A stretch of 8,779 nt of DNA from Prolixibacteraceae bacterium UBA6029 (GTDB taxonomy: Bacteria > Bacteroidota > Bacteroidia > Bacteroidales > Prolixibacteraceae): NCBI GenBank assembly GCA_002429385.1, contig DIZL01000012.1, forward strand, positions 131,710 to 140,488, read 5' to 3'. Under the pieces are notes generated by a model. The model saw only the letters and a program-made list of their open reading frames with translations. It was not told the origin of the DNA and ran no database searches. Made by a program: the position numbers and the translations under genes. Shown here piece after piece: positions 6,825 to 8,779 of the stretch (position 1 is the stretch's first letter; each line of letters begins with the position of its first letter).

Positions 6825-6907
6825 TAAAATTATATGAAGTTCAATAATTTATATAAGTTCATTGATAAAAACATAACTCAAAATGTGATTCTTTTATATG
6901 GTTATGG

Positions 6908-7636
6908 TTAGCCAAGTTGATTCATCCTAAGAAAAGTCTTGTGTAAATCTTCAGGTCCCGCTTTTATCATTGCATCACTAAATCCAAAGGTTAATTCGGT
7001 TTTTCCCAGAGCCAGCTGTTCAAATACAGCCTGGATGAAATCACTTACCGGTGGTGCATAATCATGCCGGCCTTTCCCACCCAGATCAGTGTTCAAGGCC
7101 GGTGGGATAAGCTCAATGACCTCAATGTTTCCAGCTTTCAAAAGCTGGCGCAATGAAAGGGTGAACGAATGTAAAAAGGCCTTGGTCGCACAATACACAG
7201 GCATCCTGATCATCGGAACAAAAGCCAGCCCTGAGGTAACATTGATAATCGTATCCAGCGATTTCAAATGAATAAAGAGGGAGGCCAGATGTATGGGCGC
7301 CTCAATATTGATGTCGATTTCTTCCTTTGCCTGGCCATAGAAGGTATCGTCTGACAGGGACAACGACTGTTGAATGCCTGCATTGTTAACAAGTACATTC
7401 AAATCGGCATGATTTTCAGAGATCCATTCAAAAAGTTTCTTTCTTTCCAACGGAAGAGATAAATCGCACCGATAGGTAATGACATGCGTAAACCGGTCTG
7501 ATATTTCTTTCAGCAGTGATTCCCGTCTTCCGCAAATGATTACGGTGTTATTTTCCTGTATAAATCGTTCGGTTAGTCCCAGCCCTATACCCGAAGCGCC
7601 ACCTGTAATCAATACCTTGTTGTTTGAAAGTTTCAT
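6908..7636 (-). CDS. SDR family NAD(P)-dependent oxidoreductase (DltE-like)
   Basis: A 242-residue classical short-chain dehydrogenase/reductase, a cytosolic Rossmann-fold oxidoreductase. Motifs: dinucleotide-binding TGGASGIG (11-18), CGRR after strand 2 (35-38), the NNAG structural motif (84-87), Asn110 in the alpha-4 helix, Ser135 in VTSGLA, and the YCATK catalytic pair Tyr148/Lys152. The Asn-Ser-Tyr-Lys tetrad is therefore complete. The arginines at 37-38 favour NADP(H), by family knowledge. The C-terminal half, with PPALNTDLGGKG around 178-189, recalls the DltE-type group (COG3967), whose physiological substrates are generally not known; no substrate can be read here. Length is typical. 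It starts 19 bp after the stop of the secreted-protein gene on the same strand, so the two are probably cotranscribed. There is no Shine-Dalgarno before the ATG at 7636. Confidence 0.93.
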   Translation of the reverse strand: MKLSNNKVLITGGASGIGLGLTERFIQENNTVIICGRRESLLKEISDRFTHVITYRCDLSLPLERKKLFEWISENHADLNVLVNNAGIQQSLSLSDDTFYGQAKEEIDINIEAPIHLASLFIHLKSLDTIINVTSGLAFVPMIRMPVYCATKAFLHSFTLSLRQLLKAGNIEVIELIPPALNTDLGGKGRHDYAPPVSDFIQAVFEQLALGKTELTFGFSDAMIKAGPEDLHKTFLRMNQLG

Positions 7637-7655
7637 CGTATATGTTAGTATTAAA

Positions 7656-8468
7656 TTATCTGTAACTTATTTTCCTTTTTGTTTCCAACCGCTTCTTTTT
7701 ATCGCTTTTCCAATATTTCCGGGTCCAGTTACCATGCTTGTCATATTTAAAGTAGATATCCTGAATCTGATTCTTTCCTATTTCCTGCAACTCCATCAAA
7801 AAGTCTACCGAATAATGACTGAGCAATCCTTTGTTGTTATAAAAATACTCAATTACAGTCTTAAATCCTGAAATCTGGTCTTTTCGTTCAGAACGGATTA
7901 ATTTTCCTGACGAATTATAATATAGATTGCAGGTTTCGCCGCTGTCGGCTTCTCCATTCGCGTTGATCTGATTACGTGTGAAAGCAATGAGTTTTCCATC
8001 CTTGTATTCAGCATCCTGCTCTGTCTGATATACTCCCAGTTTGGATTCTTTGGCATTAAAGGCCAGAAAATTTACTTTTTCTATTCGTCCCTGCTGGTCC
8101 AGCAGATTTTCTACTTCGGTATAATCGCCTTCATGCCCGTTAAAATTGTCGGCGATTGTTTCCCTTACTGTAACCCTGTTCCCGTTGGTTTTGCTTTGAT
8201 ACGTGAAATCAGCAGTCACATTTCCCTGAAAAGTATTTGTTTTTTGTTGAAGTTTCGAATTTTGATCAAACAGATAAGTGTATTTCCAGCCTGAGTAGGT
8301 TTTCGGATGGTAAATTCCACTAAATAATCGGGGATTACTGACTTCCCTGCCATATCTAATTTCTACCACTTTCTCAATATTACCCTTGAAATCAGCTACC
8401 TTTGGAAATAGTTGTCCCAGGGCCATAACAGGTAAAAATATCAAAAGATTTAGGATGAATTTATTCAT
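7656..8468 (-). CDS. Secreted protein with YD-like repeats, function unknown
   Basis: With the ATG at 8468 this is a 270-residue exported protein. The N-terminus MNKFILNLLIFLPVMALGQ is a typical signal peptide with likely cleavage after Gly18 (ALG-Q); no lipobox Cys follows. The mature part is beta-rich with repeated turn motifs of the YD/RHS kind: YLFDQNSKL (65-73), LLDQQGRIEKV (122-132), EYKDGKLIAF (154-163), YYNSSGKLIRS (183-193), YFYNNKGLLSHY (208-219) and FKYDKHGNWTRKYW (240-253). Such spaced aromatic-Asp-Gly turns suggest a small beta-sheet or partial barrel in the periplasm or on the surface. The C-terminus is strongly basic. There is no sorting domain and no enzymatic motif. A longer frame from TTG at 8498 is possible but would begin before the predicted transcription start. 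It is the probable first gene of an operon with the SDR gene. Confidence 0.8.
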   Translation of the reverse strand: MNKFILNLLIFLPVMALGQLFPKVADFKGNIEKVVEIRYGREVSNPRLFSGIYHPKTYSGWKYTYLFDQNSKLQQKTNTFQGNVTADFTYQSKTNGNRVTVRETIADNFNGHEGDYTEVENLLDQQGRIEKVNFLAFNAKESKLGVYQTEQDAEYKDGKLIAFTRNQINANGEADSGETCNLYYNSSGKLIRSERKDQISGFKTVIEYFYNNKGLLSHYSVDFLMELQEIGKNQIQDIYFKYDKHGNWTRKYWKSDKKKRLETKRKISYR

Positions 8469-8499
8469 AAGTTCAGGCACTACCAGTTTATTACACAAC

Positions 8500-8507
8500 C
8501 AAAGGTA
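8500..8507 (-). promoter_or_regulatory. Putative -7 promoter element (TACCTTTG) that decides the start codon
   Basis: On the minus strand TACCTTTG matches the Bacteroidota -7 consensus and is identical to the octamer before mfd. Transcription would begin at about 8493-8495, leaving about 25 bases to the ATG at 8468. The alternative TTG at 8498 would lie at or before the transcription start. No TTTG -33 box is seen at the expected distance. Confidence 0.5.
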
Positions 8508-8612
8508 AAATTTTGCCTGAATATTGAGGTGAAAATTATAAATGATTATTCAGATGTCTCCCGAAATAGTCGCTCATCTTCAAAAAACAACAAATAAAAT
8601 CCTTCTGATAGT

Positions 8613-8633
8613 TAGGGTCTGCTGAAAAACCGG
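8613..8633. mobile_element. Possible insertion-sequence terminal repeat
   Basis: The string GGGTCTGCTGAAAAAC (from 8615), preceded by TA, resembles the terminal repeats of some DDE insertion sequences, as I remember them. If so, the element extends right, past the window edge, and the partial frame at 8651-8779 would be its transposase C-terminus. The other terminal repeat and the target duplication lie outside, so this cannot be confirmed. Confidence 0.25.
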
Positions 8634-8650
8634 ATGGATCTAAATAGTTA

Positions 8651-8779
8651 TTACAATTGAAGCGGTATTAAAACCTGGAATTTCAATGCAGGACCGAAAC
8701 AAAGGATTATTGGTTTAATGCTTTGAATTAGCTTTCTGACGTCCTGGCGTTTAAATTGTTCTTTTGACTTTGAGGACAG
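8651..8779 (-). CDS. Partial reading frame entering from the window edge (possible transposase C-terminus)
   Basis: On the minus strand a frame is open from the window edge through 42 codons to TAA at 8651-8653. The visible peptide begins LSSKSKEQFKRQDVRKL and ends in ALKFQVLIPLQL: a basic part followed by a hydrophobic tail. I recognise no domain. Its stop lies about 20 bases from the possible insertion-sequence end at 8613-8633, the spacing expected for a transposase gene in such an element. A 42-codon open frame is common by chance, so this is a tentative call. Confidence 0.25.
   Translation of the reverse strand: MSSKSKEQFKRQDVRKLIQSIKPIILCFGPALKFQVLIPLQL

Noticed and set aside
7479..7871. 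Plus-strand frame of 130 codons spanning the SDR to secreted-protein junction
   Set aside because: It overlaps two supported minus-strand genes; its hydrophobic stretch is the complement of the junction and coding sequence.
8469..8498. Ten-codon N-terminal extension of the secreted protein from TTG at 8498
   Set aside because: It would place charged and polar residues before the signal peptide and start at or upstream of the predicted transcription start.

Overview
The window reads as a stretch of chromosome from a member of the Bacteroidota, probably class Bacteroidia (inference). Three things point there. Genes lack convincing Shine-Dalgarno sequences. The octamer TACCTTTG, which fits the Bacteroidota -7 element TAnnTTTG, lies just upstream of two genes. 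Several proteins (Bac-type ORF6N protein, small four-helix membrane protein, YD-like secreted protein) are types common in that phylum. No rRNA, tRNA, CRISPR array or complete mobile element was seen.

Layout. Positions 29-1910 hold two minus-strand genes: a class I PPK2 polyphosphate kinase (29-925) and a divergent thymidylate synthase-fold enzyme (1023-1910). A 245-bp divergent spacer with a strong 11-bp-arm inverted repeat separates them from mfd (2156-5494, plus strand), the transcription-repair coupling factor, which probably starts at TTG. mfd converges, with only 32 bp between, on a minus-strand ORF6N-domain gene (5527-6057). A 289-bp spacer follows, then a four-helix membrane protein (6347-6748), an SDR oxidoreductase (6908-7636) and a secreted YD-repeat-like protein (7656-8468), all on the minus strand. 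The last two are 19 bp apart and probably cotranscribed. The final 160 bases may be the edge of an insertion sequence carrying a partial reading frame, but this is weak.

How the genes relate. PPK2, the TS-like enzyme and Mfd touch nucleotide supply and DNA repair, but nothing shows that they act together; mfd is a core gene and the neighbours look like ordinary chromosomal content. The ORF6N gene is visibly more AT-rich and isolated, as expected for an accessory, phage-derived gene.

The most notable unexplained signals are: (1) a matched pair of 23-bp dyads around TCGCAwTTTGCGA, one just upstream of the ORF6N start and one inside the gene 232 bp away, which look like an autoregulatory operator pair; (2) the TS-like enzyme, which keeps the catalytic Cys, the RSxD motif, the pyrimidine-selecting Asn and the HxY motif but has a rebuilt active-site surround; (3) the nested palindromes between that gene and mfd.
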